The position numbers were made by a program, and so were the translations under genes. A stretch of DNA of 64,000 nt from positions 248,001 through 312,000 of the forward strand of contig NZ_JBNCMC010000001.1 of the NCBI RefSeq assembly GCF_049844995.1, read 5' to 3'. How positions within the stretch are numbered: position 1 is the first letter of the stretch; the number at the start of each line of letters is the position of its first letter. The stretch is from Luteimicrobium sp049844995. GTDB lineage: Bacteria; Actinomycetota; Actinomycetes; Actinomycetales; Cellulomonadaceae. Shown one piece after another: positions 1-7,791 of the stretch. The notes beneath the pieces were generated by a model. It did not search any database, was not told the DNA's origin, and saw nothing but the letters and a program-made list of their open reading frames with translations.

Positions 1-40
1 TGGTCGAGAGCCCGCCACGTGAGCGCCCGATCGCATGGTC
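1..40 (-). CDS. IS5-family transposase, second frame (fragment at window edge)
   Basis: Just past the end of the first frame, a shifted frame reads PDHAIGRSRGGLST up to the window edge. This is the conserved start of the catalytic half of IS5-type transposases (DHAIGRSRGG is a hallmark). Only about 13 codons are visible. The true start or frameshift point lies in the overlap with the first frame and cannot be fixed here. Confidence 0.6.
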
Positions 41-434
41 AGGCGGCTCGACGCGCAGATTCTTGTAACTCGACCCAGCCCCCTGTGAGGCGCGTGGTGT
101 TCGTCGCGTGCTGATGCGCGCGGGCGATCGTGGAGTCCACCGACAGCGACCAGTCGACCAGACCCGCCGCATCGGCCGCGGCCGTCAGCCGGGCGTGGAC
201 CTCGTCCCAGGTCCCGTCGGTGGCCATGCGGTGGTGCCAGGTCCAGACCGTCTGCCACGGTCCGAACACCCCGGGCAGGTCACGCCAGGCGATCCCCGTC
301 CGGTACCGGTAGACGATGCCCTCGAGCATCGTGCGAGCGTCCGAGAACGGCCGGCCCCGCCGACCCGTACGCGTCGGCAGCATCGGTTCGATCAACGACC
401 ACTGGGCATCGGAGAGCACCTGGAATCGCGACAC
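39..434 (-). CDS. IS5-family transposase, first frame (DUF4096-type N-terminal part)
   Basis: A 131-residue protein typical of the first frame of two-frame IS5 transposases. It starts with the DNA-binding region (LSDAQWSLIEPMLP, then GRRGRPFSDAR and YRYRTGIAWRDLP) and ends near VDSTIARAHQHAT, where the first catalytic Asp of the DDE triad lies. The frame stops at TGA 39-41. The downstream sequence continues as transposase in another frame, so the full enzyme probably needs a programmed frameshift. It has no functional link with the sugar genes beside it. The family call is firm; whether the element is active cannot be judged from half of it. Confidence 0.9.
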   Translation of the reverse strand: MSRFQVLSDAQWSLIEPMLPTRTGRRGRPFSDARTMLEGIVYRYRTGIAWRDLPGVFGPWQTVWTWHHRMATDGTWDEVHARLTAAADAAGLVDWSLSVDSTIARAHQHATNTTRLTGGWVELQESARRAA

Positions 435-481
435 CCGTCCAGGCTTCCAGCCCGAGCGCCCGAATCTTTGTCAGACACGCC

Positions 482-1570
482 CTAGACGCGCGGGGCGTCC
501 GAGAGCGGCACGGGCGCGGATCGCTCGCACGTGCTGGCGACGGCCACCGTCGCACCCTTCTCGGCAGCCGTGAGCAGCGACGTCATCACGTCGAGCACGT
601 GATAGGCGAGGTCGCCGTTCGCCCGTGCGGTCACCCCGTCCGGTGTGGCGGCGAGGTCGGCGAGCCCGTAGCCGCGGGCGCCGTCGCGGTAGCCGGCGCT
701 GACCGGCAGCGTCTGCCAGTCGTCGTCCAGGGTGTGCAGCTCGACCGCGCCGTCGAACCCGTTCGGGTCGGGGACGACGAGCGACCCCTTCTCGCCGTGG
801 ATCTCGATCCGGGACGCGCGCGACGCGACGGTGTCGAAGCTCATCACGAGCGTGGAGAGGGCACCGGACTCGTGCCGCAGCACGCCGGTGACGTGCGTCT
901 CGACGTCGACCGGCACGGCCTGGCCGGCGCGGGGGCCGGAGCCGATGGTGCGCGTGGCCCGGCTGTGGCTCGCGGCGCCGACGACGGACTCGACCGGCCC
1001 GAGCAGCGTGACCAGCGCGGTCACGTAGTACGGGCCCATGTCCAGCAGGGGGCCGCCGCCGGGCTGGTAGTAGAAGTCCGGGTTCGGGTGCCACCGCTCG
1101 TGGCCCGGCGTCACCATGGTCGCGGTCGCGGCGACGGGCGTCCCGACGAGGCCGTCGTCGACGGCCTTGCGGGCGGTCTGCACCCCGGTGCCGAGCACGG
1201 TGTCCGGGGCGCACCCGACGCGGACGCCCGCGGCCCGGCCCGCCTCGACCACGGCACGCGCCTCGTCGAGCGTGGCGGCGAGCGGCTTCTCGCCGTAGAC
1301 CCCCTTTCCTGCGGCGATGGCCTTGAGGGCGATCTCCGCGTGCGCGGCGGGGATGGTCAGGTTGAGCACGACGTCGACCTCGGGGTCGGTCACCAGCTCG
1401 TCGACGGTGAGGGCGCGGACGTCCTGCTCCGCGGCGACCGCCGCGGCCCGCGCCGCGTCGAGGTCGGCGACGGCGACCAGCCGTACCGCCGCGAGGCGTT
1501 CGAACGTGCTCAGGTAGGCACCGGAGATCGCCCCGACGCCGACGATCCCGATCCTCAGCGGCTTGCCCAC
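482..1570 (-). CDS. Gfo/Idh/MocA-family NAD(P)-dependent oxidoreductase
   Basis: A 362-residue predicted cytoplasmic sugar or polyol dehydrogenase. Residues 1-120 form a Rossmann domain with the nucleotide loop GIVGVGAISGAYL and the family motif GVYGEKPLA, whose Lys is the usual catalytic or binding residue. The C-terminal alpha/beta domain contains PGGGPLLDMGPYYVTAL, the conserved GG..D.G.H-like signature, here with Tyr instead of His. The GTG start at 1570 overlaps the end of the ThuA-like gene by 16 bp, which indicates translational coupling. The stop TAG lies inside the CTAG where an IS5 element is inserted, so the protein looks complete. ThuA and Gfo/Idh pairs are known for oxidising disaccharides to 3-keto sugars; the substrate here is unknown. 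Confidence 0.88.
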   Translation of the reverse strand: MGKPLRIGIVGVGAISGAYLSTFERLAAVRLVAVADLDAARAAAVAAEQDVRALTVDELVTDPEVDVVLNLTIPAAHAEIALKAIAAGKGVYGEKPLAATLDEARAVVEAGRAAGVRVGCAPDTVLGTGVQTARKAVDDGLVGTPVAATATMVTPGHERWHPNPDFYYQPGGGPLLDMGPYYVTALVTLLGPVESVVGAASHSRATRTIGSGPRAGQAVPVDVETHVTGVLRHESGALSTLVMSFDTVASRASRIEIHGEKGSLVVPDPNGFDGAVELHTLDDDWQTLPVSAGYRDGARGYGLADLAATPDGVTARANGDLAYHVLDVMTSLLTAAEKGATVAVASTCERSAPVPLSDAPRV

Positions 1571-2262
1571 AGGATGCCCCTCTCGATGATGGTGCGGACG
1601 TTCGGGTCCTCGACGACGTCGAGGCTGTGTCCCGGGGTCGAGACGAACACACGGCCCTCGCCCCACAGGCGTGTCCACACCGCGGGGCACGTCACCGGTC
1701 GGTGCCACGGGTGGAAGTCGGGCGCGGCGAGCGTCGTGGTCGCCAGCACGTCGTTGTACTCGTCGCTGAGCACCCAGTACTGCTCGGTGGTGAGCTCGAA
1801 GTCGCTCAGCCCGGCCACGATCGGGTGGTCCGCCTTCTCCGGGACGATCTCGACCGTGTAGCGCACGAAGTTGTCCGTGCTGTCGCCGGCCAGCTCCTCG
1901 CGGGGTGCCTTGGCCGGGTGGGTGGCGAACTGGCCGCCGATCAGGTGCAGGTAGTCCGAGCTGTTGCGGAAGGAGTCGGCGATGCCGCCGTGCCACCCGG
2001 CCAGGCCCGCGCCGCCCCGGACGGCGGCGGTGAGGCCCTGGAGCTCGTCCCCGGTGATCGTGCTCATGGTGACGGTCTGGACGATCACGTCCACGCCCGC
2101 CATGTACGTAGCGTCCGCGTAGACGGCCGTCTCGTCCTCGACGCGGACGTCGTAGCCGTGCTCCTTCAGGAACGGGACGAACGAGTCGGTGGTCTCCACG
2201 GGCTGGTGCCCGTCCCATCCGCCCCGGACGACCAGCGCGCGTCTCTGCCTGTGGTCTGTCAT
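1555..2262 (-). CDS. ThuA-like domain protein (trehalose-utilisation type)
   Basis: A 235-residue protein of the ThuA-like (glutamine-amidotransferase-like) family. Features seen: an N-terminal beta-alpha unit (ALVVRGGWDGHQP), the central AGLAGWHGGIADSF element typical of ThuA proteins, HPIVAGLSDF, and the C-terminal FVSTPGHS motif. Family members act with Gfo/Idh dehydrogenases in forming or handling 3-keto sugars, and that partner follows directly here with a 16-bp overlap. The ATG at 2262 has a GGGGAG Shine-Dalgarno sequence 6 bases upstream. A palindromic operator (2278-2289) lies just before the gene, so the divergent LacI regulator probably controls it. Family confidence is high; the exact reaction is inferred. 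Confidence 0.87.
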   Translation of the reverse strand: MTDHRQRRALVVRGGWDGHQPVETTDSFVPFLKEHGYDVRVEDETAVYADATYMAGVDVIVQTVTMSTITGDELQGLTAAVRGGAGLAGWHGGIADSFRNSSDYLHLIGGQFATHPAKAPREELAGDSTDNFVRYTVEIVPEKADHPIVAGLSDFELTTEQYWVLSDEYNDVLATTTLAAPDFHPWHRPVTCPAVWTRLWGEGRVFVSTPGHSLDVVEDPNVRTIIERGILWASR

Positions 2263-2277
2263 CTGGAACTCCCCATT

Positions 2278-2289
2278 TGTTGCGCAACA
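2278..2289. promoter_or_regulatory. Palindromic operator O1 for the LacI regulator
   Basis: A perfect 12-bp palindrome, TGTTGCGCAACA, sits 16 bp upstream of the ThuA-like start codon. Its core GTTGCGCAAC recurs at 2379-2388, exactly 100 bp away. A CpG-centred palindrome is typical of LacI-family operators. Confidence 0.7.
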
Positions 2290-2376
2290 TTGCGACGAAT
2301 CTCTTCGGAGGTGCGGGAAGTCTTTCACAGGGGTCGGCACCGAACAAGGACGTGCCGCCACGGTCTTGAGCCGAAG

Positions 2377-2390
2377 AAGTTGCGCAACTT
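2377..2390. promoter_or_regulatory. Palindromic operator O2 overlapping the LacI gene promoter
   Basis: A perfect 14-bp palindrome, AAGTTGCGCAACTT. It overlaps a likely -35 element (TTGCGC, 2380-2385), which is followed after 18 bp by the -10 element TAGCCT (2404-2409) and the leaderless GTG start at 2416. Binding here would repress the regulator's own gene. Spacing to O1 is 100 bp, which could allow looping. Confidence 0.7.
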
Positions 2391-2415
2391 CCGTCGTCGG
2401 CGCTAGCCTCCGGAC

Positions 2416-3438
2416 GTGCCCGCCGAACGCCCCGTCACCCTCGCCGACGTCGCCGCCGCCGCCGGGACGACCGTCCCCACGGCCTCCAAGGTGCTCCGTG
2501 GCCGCTCCGACGTCTCCGCCGCCACCCGCACCCGGGTCATGCGGGCCGTCGAGGACCTGGGGTATCGAGGCCGCGCGCGTCGCACCCCGGCCGTGAGCGA
2601 CGGGGGACCGCAGCTCGTCGACCTCGTCCTGAGCGGTGTCGACGGCACCTGGGCCAACCGGGCGCTCAGCGGTGTGGAGCGTGCCGCCGCCGCGGCCGGG
2701 CTCGACGTCGTCGTCTCCGTGGCCCACCAGCCCGATGACGCCTGGCTGGCGCGGCTGCTCGCACGCGGCTCCCGGGGCGCCGTCGTCGCGCTCGTCGACA
2801 CCACGAGCGAGCAGCTCGCGGCGCTCGCGGCCGCCCGCGTGCCCATCGTCCTGCTCGACCCCGTGACCCAGCCGCCGCGCACGGTCGCGAGCGTCGGCGC
2901 GACCAACTGGACCGGGGGGCGGACGGCCGCCGAGCACCTCCTCGCGCTCGGCCACCGCCGGCTCGCCGTCCTCGCGGGCCGGCGCCGGCACCTCTACAGC
3001 CAGGCACGCGTCGACGGGTTCCGCTCGGCGCTCGCGGAGGCCGACGTCGCGCTGCCCGAGGCCGCGGTGGTCCACGGCGACTGGACGCGCACCGGCGCCG
3101 CGGCGCTCGCGGCCGACCTGCTGGCCGGGCCCGACCGCCCGACGGCGGTCTTCGCGTGCTCCGACACCATGGCGCTCGGCGTGTACGACGCCGCCGCCTC
3201 CGCAGGACTGAAGGTCCCCGACGACGTCGCGGTCGTCGGGTTCGACGACCTCCCGGAGGCCGAGTGGGTCGTGCCCGGGCTCACGTCCGTCCGCCAGCCC
3301 ATCGCGCAGATGGGGGAGGCGGCGTTGCGGATGCTGCTCCGGATCAGCGACTCCTCGCTCGTCGCGGGCGCGGACGCGCCGCGCGAGGAGCTCGCGACGA
3401 CGCTCGTCGTGCGAGGGTCCACGAGTGCCGCCGCGTGA
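2416..3438 (+). CDS. LacI-family transcriptional regulator
   Basis: A 340-residue LacI-type repressor. Residues 5-55 hold the helix-turn-helix and hinge (VTLADVAAAAGTTVPTASKVLRGR), followed by a periplasmic-binding-protein-like effector domain with FACSDTMALGVYDAA and VVGFDDLPEAEWVVPGLTSVRQP. The GTG start is 6 bp after the -10 hexamer TAGCCT, so the mRNA is probably leaderless. It is divergent from the ThuA/Gfo-Idh operon, and two matching palindromes in the intergenic region make that operon its obvious target. The effector is likely a sugar but cannot be named. Confidence 0.93.
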   Translation: MPAERPVTLADVAAAAGTTVPTASKVLRGRSDVSAATRTRVMRAVEDLGYRGRARRTPAVSDGGPQLVDLVLSGVDGTWANRALSGVERAAAAAGLDVVVSVAHQPDDAWLARLLARGSRGAVVALVDTTSEQLAALAAARVPIVLLDPVTQPPRTVASVGATNWTGGRTAAEHLLALGHRRLAVLAGRRRHLYSQARVDGFRSALAEADVALPEAAVVHGDWTRTGAAALAADLLAGPDRPTAVFACSDTMALGVYDAAASAGLKVPDDVAVVGFDDLPEAEWVVPGLTSVRQPIAQMGEAALRMLLRISDSSLVAGADAPREELATTLVVRGSTSAAA

Positions 3439-3453
3439 GCCGGGCCGCTGCGG

Positions 3454-4329
3454 TCACGTCCCGGCGGGCGTGAAGAGCTCCTCGTAGCCGAGCGCGAGCA
3501 GGTTGTCGTAGGACGTCTGGAGACACTCGAGCGCGGTGCGGCCGTAGAACTCGTCCTGCTCCACGAGCAGGTACTCCGCGCCGATCTCCTTGCCGGCCTC
3601 GACGATCGCGGGGAAGTCGAGGTTGCCCTCGCCGACCTCCGCGAACTGCACGATGTGCTGCAGCTCCTCCTGCCACGGGGACGGGTCGCCCGCGTCGAGC
3701 GCCTCGTAGACGGCCGGGACGAGGTGCCCGATCCGGTAGTCCTTGAGGTGGACCATCGCGACCCGCCCGTCGGCGCCGTACCGGCGCAACGTCGTCACCG
3801 GGTCGAGCCCGCCCCGCTGCACCCAGTGGACGTCGATCTCGAAGCCCACCAGCGGGGAGCGCTCGGCGACCACGTCGAGCAGGTAGCGCCCGTCGTACTT
3901 CGCGAAGTCGACGTGGTGGTTGTGGTAGTACAACCGGATTCCCTGGGTGGCCAGCGCCTCGGCGACCTCCTGGCACCGGTCGGCGAACTGCTCGACCCGC
4001 GCCGTCGAGGCCATCGCCGCGGGCGGCAGCATGCCGATGCGGATCATCCGGGCGCCCAGCGTGTGCGCGTCCGCGACGAACTTGTCGAGGTGGGTCGTCA
4101 GCGACTCGCCGCCCCCGCCCGAGGTGAGGCCGCCCGAGATGGACGCGATCTCGACGCCCAGCTCGTCGCGGACCCGCGCGAGCTCGGCCACGTTCGCCGC
4201 GCTCATCTCGACGGTCGAGATCTCCGCGGCGCGGTAGCCGATGTCGCGCACCTTGCGGAACGTCTCGAAGAGCCCGCTCCGGGCGAACTCGTCTCGCAGC
4301 ATCATGGTCTGGACGCCGATGGTCGTCAC
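3454..4329 (-). CDS. Sugar phosphate isomerase/epimerase-like TIM-barrel protein
   Basis: A 291-residue member of the AP-endonuclease-2/xylose-isomerase-like TIM-barrel family. Seen: TIGVQTMMLRDEF at the N-terminus, AAEISTVEMSAANV on the second strand, YYHNHHVDFAKYDGRY (the NHxxEF-like metal-binding strand, with Asp in place of Glu), FEIDVHWVQRGG, VHLKDYRIG and the terminal EYLLVEQDEF with metal-binding acids. This layout is common among sugar and inositol isomerases and epimerases. It is the last gene of the minus-strand operon and its GTG start shares four bases (GTGA) with the stop of the mutarotase gene. It meets the LacI gene tail-to-tail 15 bp away. The substrate is unknown. Confidence 0.87.
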   Translation of the reverse strand: MTTIGVQTMMLRDEFARSGLFETFRKVRDIGYRAAEISTVEMSAANVAELARVRDELGVEIASISGGLTSGGGGESLTTHLDKFVADAHTLGARMIRIGMLPPAAMASTARVEQFADRCQEVAEALATQGIRLYYHNHHVDFAKYDGRYLLDVVAERSPLVGFEIDVHWVQRGGLDPVTTLRRYGADGRVAMVHLKDYRIGHLVPAVYEALDAGDPSPWQEELQHIVQFAEVGEGNLDFPAIVEAGKEIGAEYLLVEQDEFYGRTALECLQTSYDNLLALGYEELFTPAGT

Positions 4330-5225
4330 CGGGACTCCTTCGTCGGTCGGCTGGAACGGTCAGGGGGGCGCACGGTCGCCTCGAGCTCGAAGCGGGAGGA
4401 CAGGGCCTCGCCACCGGCCAGCACCAACGGCCCGAGGGCGTCGTCCGGGTCGTACGGGCGGCAGGCGGGCTCGAGCGCGACGGCGTCGACCGAGCCCCAC
4501 CAGGGGAAGCCGACCGTCCCCCCGTGCTCCTGCCAGACGTGCAGGTACGGGAACAGCTCGGGGTCCCAGCGCAGCGTGACGGCCGTCCCGGCGTCGTCGT
4601 TGCGCAGCACGACGTCGCCGCGGCCCTTGGCGCGCACCGACCGGAAGCCGCCGGGGGGGCGGTCCCCGCCGGGGAACGCCGCGTCGAGGGGGTCGCCGCC
4701 GAGGGTCAGGGTCGAGCCGGGTCCGGCGAGCGCGCCGCCGAACGTCGGGTGCTCGGTCCACGTGAACGCCGCGGGGCGGCGGGAGTGGTTGACGACCCGC
4801 TGCTCGACCGCGACGCCCGTCGCGGTGGCGTGGACCGTGCGGCGCACCGTCAGCGGAGCCGTCCGGAGCACGACCTCGAGGGTGCAGGAGCTTCCGTCCA
4901 GGTCGAGGACGCGCCACCTCCGCCAGGCCGCCTCGCCGTGGAACGGGTGCTCGACCCGGTCGACCGTGCGGGCGTCGCCCGCGTGCGGGACGAGCGTGTG
5001 CCAGCCGCCGGCGTACCGGCGGTGCCACTCCTCGTTCGAGCTCGTGGACGGGAACGCGCTCGACCAGTCCTCGTCCTCCCACGGCAGCCGGAGCAGGAGC
5101 TCCGTGGCGGTCGCGGCGTGCTCGAGGGAGGCCACGCGGGCGCCCGTGCGGTCGACCGCGAGCGCGAACTCGCCGCCCGGCGAGCGAAGCCTGAGCCGCT
5201 CGCCGGCGTCGTCCGGGCCCGTCAC
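4326..5225 (-). CDS. Aldose 1-epimerase (mutarotase)-like protein
   Basis: A 299-residue galactose-mutarotase-like protein predicted to interconvert the anomers of a sugar or bind its derivatives in the cytoplasm. Seen: the beta-sandwich opening (LRLRSPGGEFALAVDRTGARV), RRTVHATATGVAVEQRVVNH, FTWTEHPTFGG with the conserved catalytic-type His, and WQEHGGTVGFPWWGSVDAVALEPACRPYD, where the acidic residue of mutarotases is expected. The start chosen is the GTG at 5225, which overlaps the ROK stop by four bases (GTGA). A longer open frame upstream runs over the ROK gene and is not used. It is translationally coupled on both sides. Confidence 0.82.
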   Translation of the reverse strand: MTGPDDAGERLRLRSPGGEFALAVDRTGARVASLEHAATATELLLRLPWEDEDWSSAFPSTSSNEEWHRRYAGGWHTLVPHAGDARTVDRVEHPFHGEAAWRRWRVLDLDGSSCTLEVVLRTAPLTVRRTVHATATGVAVEQRVVNHSRRPAAFTWTEHPTFGGALAGPGSTLTLGGDPLDAAFPGGDRPPGGFRSVRAKGRGDVVLRNDDAGTAVTLRWDPELFPYLHVWQEHGGTVGFPWWGSVDAVALEPACRPYDPDDALGPLVLAGGEALSSRFELEATVRPPDRSSRPTKESR

Positions 5226-6508
5226 GAGATCGAGTACTGCCGCGAACGGCGGACGGAGGGCGCGAACGAGGCGTGGAAGATCGTCGACGCGGCGCCGATC
5301 GCCCCGGCCTCGCCCTGGACCAGCGACCGCTGGACGGCCACCCGACGCGCGCCGTGCGCCGTCGGCAGGGTGTTGACCGCGCGGTCGATCGCGTCCACCA
5401 GGATCGGCTGCAGCTCCGGGGCGAAGGCCGGCCCGCCGACGACGAGCAGGGGCAGGTCGAGGAGGTCGATGAGGGCGACGGCGCCGAGCGCGATCACGTC
5501 GGCGATCTGGTGCGCGGCGGCGACCGCGGCCGGGTCGCCTGCGCCCGTCTCGGCGCACATCTCCCGGAACGTCCGGGCGGACCCCGCGTAGCCGCGCTCC
5601 CGCGCGATCTCGGGCAGCGCGACCGTGGGGTTGCACTCCCGGACGAGCTGGGGCCGGCCGGCGTCGTCGAGGAGCCCGAGGCGGATGGCGCACAGCTGGC
5701 CGAACTCGCCCGCGTTAGCGCTCCCACCGCGGTACGTCTCGCCGTTCAGGACGAGGCCCGAGCCCATACCGGTACCCACGTACAGGTAGACGAAGTCGCC
5801 CGCACGCTCGGTCCGGCCCACCCACTGCTCGCCCGCCGCGGCCGCGGTGCCGTCCTTCTCGAGGACGACGGGGCAGCCGAGCCGCTCGGCGAGCATGCCG
5901 CGCAGCGGCACGTTCCGCCAGGCCCGGGACAGCGGCAGGTCGAGGAGCTGGCCGTCCGGCGTGATGGGCCCGGGCACGGCGACGCCGACCCCGAGGAACG
6001 TGGTCGGGTCGATGCGCGAGTCCGTCACGACGGCATCGACGCACCCCGCCACGATCTCCACCAGGGCGTCGGGGGCGACCCCGGCGTCGAGGGGAACGGT
6101 GCGCTTGTCGAGGACCGTGCCGTCCAGGTCGGTCAGCACCACCGAGACGAGCTCGGGGTCGACGAGCACCCCCGCGGCGTGCGCCGCCTCGGCCCGGAGC
6201 CGGACGGGGGTGCGCGGCTTGCCCAGCCGTTCCGTGCGCTCGGCCGCGCCCTCTGCCAGCAGTCCCCGCTCGAGCAGGACCCGCAGGATCCGGGAGACCG
6301 ACTGCTGCGTGAGGCCCGTCTGCTCCGAGATCTCGGTGCGGGTGATCGTCCCCGCGAGCCGGATCGTCTCGATGATGGTGGCCTCGTTGAAGGACCCGAG
6401 GTCGTACTGGTTGGCGCCCGGCTGGCTGCGGTCGCCCCAGGGGCGAGGGCGTCGCGCGGCGTAGGACCGGACCTCGTGACGACTCGGCGTGTCGGTCAGC
6501 TCGGTCAC
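5222..6508 (-). CDS. ROK-family transcriptional regulator (within the sugar operon)
   Basis: A 428-residue ROK (repressor, ORF, kinase) protein. An N-terminal winged helix-turn-helix lies around residues 45-95 (FNEATIIETIRLAGTITRTEISEQ, given here in pieces: ITRTEISEQTGLTQQSVSR). A sugar-kinase-like domain follows with the ATP/sugar loops VLTDLDGTVLDKR, VVLEKDGTAAAAGE and FVYLYVGTGMGSGLVL. The expected ROK zinc-binding His/Cys signature is only partly recognisable (GEFGQLCAIRLGLL). The GTG start at 6508 overlaps the enolase-like gene by GTGA. A regulator encoded in the middle of the operon it probably controls would give autoregulated feedback. The effector is likely the transported sugar or an intermediate. 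Confidence 0.9.
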   Translation of the reverse strand: MTELTDTPSRHEVRSYAARRPRPWGDRSQPGANQYDLGSFNEATIIETIRLAGTITRTEISEQTGLTQQSVSRILRVLLERGLLAEGAAERTERLGKPRTPVRLRAEAAHAAGVLVDPELVSVVLTDLDGTVLDKRTVPLDAGVAPDALVEIVAGCVDAVVTDSRIDPTTFLGVGVAVPGPITPDGQLLDLPLSRAWRNVPLRGMLAERLGCPVVLEKDGTAAAAGEQWVGRTERAGDFVYLYVGTGMGSGLVLNGETYRGGSANAGEFGQLCAIRLGLLDDAGRPQLVRECNPTVALPEIARERGYAGSARTFREMCAETGAGDPAAVAAAHQIADVIALGAVALIDLLDLPLLVVGGPAFAPELQPILVDAIDRAVNTLPTAHGARRVAVQRSLVQGEAGAIGAASTIFHASFAPSVRRSRQYSIS

Positions 6509-7761
6509 GGTGCCTCCAGTGCTCCGTCGGGTCGGCGGACACCGGCAGCCCAGGCGTCGTGTCCGGAGAGCTCGGCCGGATACCGGGCCGCCATCTCCTC
6601 GTCGATGTCGATCCCCCAGCCCGGCGTCTCGTTCGGGAACAGCCATCCGTCCTGGATCCGCAGCGTTCCCGGGAAGACGTCGTGCGTGGCCTCATTGTAG
6701 AGGTGGCCCTCCTGGATGCCGAAGGCGGCGGAGGTGACGTCGAGGGCGACGTTCGCGGCGGCGCCGATGGGCGAGGTGTCACCCGGCCCGTGCCACGCCG
6801 TCTTGACGCCGCACAGCTCCGCGAGGTCCGCGAGCTTGCGCGCGGGGGTCAGCCCGCCGATGTCGGAGACGTGCGACCGGATGAAGTCGACGCCGCCGTC
6901 GCGCACCAGCCGGACCGCGTCCGTGAACGACGTCGTGAGCTCGCCCACCGCGATCGGCACCGGGCTGGCGGCGCGTACCTCGGGCAGCCGGTCCCAGTGC
7001 TCGGGAGGCAGCACGTCCTCGAGGAAGTACGGGCGGTACGGCTCGACCGCTCGTGCCAGCCAGACGGCGTCCTTCGGGGTCAGGCGAGAGTGCACGTCGT
7101 GCAGCAGCTCGATCCGGTCGGGCAGCGCGTCGCGGACCGCCTCGAACAGCGCCGGGACGCGGCGCAGGTAGTCGCGCGCGCTCCAGCCGTTCGGGTACGG
7201 GGCGTCCGGGTACTCCGTGGCGACGCGCGGCGCCCCGTACCCGCCCCCGCCGGGCGTGGAGAGCTGGATCCGCACGTGCCGCCACCCGGCGTCCACGAAT
7301 CCCTGCGCCTCGTCGACCACCTCGTCGGCCGTGCGTCCGGCGGCATGGATGTAGGTGTCCGCCGCGGCGCGCACCTTCCCGCCGAGCAGCTCGTGCACTG
7401 GCATGCCCGCCCGCTTGCCGGCGATGTCCCAGAGGGCCTGGTCCACGCCGGAGATCGCGTTGTTCGTCACGGGCCCGCCGCGCCAGTACCCCGAGAAGGC
7501 CGCGAGGCGGGTGAGGTCGCCGATGTCGCCGGGGTACCTGCCGACGAGCAGCCGTGCGAGGTGCTCGTCGACGAAGGTGCGCACCGCCTTCCACCGCTGC
7601 GTGAAGGTGGCGCACCCGAGGCCGTAGAGGCCGGGGACGTCGGTGTCGATCCGCACCACGACCAGCGCCGTGCCCTCGGGGGCTGTCGTGATGGCGCGGA
7701 CGGACGTGATCCGGACGTCCTCCCGGCCGGGCCAGGGGTTGGCGAACGTGTCGAGCGGCAT
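6505..7761 (-). CDS. Enolase-superfamily sugar-acid dehydratase (mannonate dehydratase/RspA type)
   Basis: A 418-residue enolase-superfamily enzyme. The N-terminal capping domain (ITSVRAITTAPEGTALVVV, GLGCATFTQRWKAV) precedes a TIM barrel with the three metal ligands in HDVHSR (Asp), YFLEDVLPP (Glu) and AVGELTTSFTD (Glu). HGPGDTSPIGAAANVALD near residue 330 and the His of HDVH are typical of the mannonate dehydratase (ManD/RspA) subgroup, which dehydrates D-mannonate or D-gluconate, or has lost activity. The neighbours (uronate-dehydrogenase-like SDR and MalFG transporter) suggest a sugar-acid pathway. ATG start at 7761 with an AGGAG site; 30 bp downstream of the SDR gene. Substrate assignment is tentative. 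Confidence 0.85.
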   Translation of the reverse strand: MPLDTFANPWPGREDVRITSVRAITTAPEGTALVVVRIDTDVPGLYGLGCATFTQRWKAVRTFVDEHLARLLVGRYPGDIGDLTRLAAFSGYWRGGPVTNNAISGVDQALWDIAGKRAGMPVHELLGGKVRAAADTYIHAAGRTADEVVDEAQGFVDAGWRHVRIQLSTPGGGGYGAPRVATEYPDAPYPNGWSARDYLRRVPALFEAVRDALPDRIELLHDVHSRLTPKDAVWLARAVEPYRPYFLEDVLPPEHWDRLPEVRAASPVPIAVGELTTSFTDAVRLVRDGGVDFIRSHVSDIGGLTPARKLADLAELCGVKTAWHGPGDTSPIGAAANVALDVTSAAFGIQEGHLYNEATHDVFPGTLRIQDGWLFPNETPGWGIDIDEEMAARYPAELSGHDAWAAGVRRPDGALEAP

Positions 7762-7791
7762 GGGGGAATCAGTCTCCTTCTGGGGTGCGTG

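Larger units (their letters stand above)
1..481 (-). mobile_element. IS5-family insertion sequence, partial (5' end)
   Basis: This is the right-hand part of an IS5-family (IS427-like) element read on the minus strand; the rest lies left of the window. It holds the complete first transposase frame (39-434) and the beginning of the second. The outer end, read inward from 481, begins GGCGTGTCTGACAAAG, the usual look of an IS5 terminal inverted repeat. It is followed directly by the palindrome CTAG (482-485), a target type favoured by some IS5 elements. That CTAG contains the TAG stop of the neighbouring oxidoreductase, so the element sits exactly at the 3' end of that gene. The other end and the target duplication cannot be seen. 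Confidence 0.85.
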
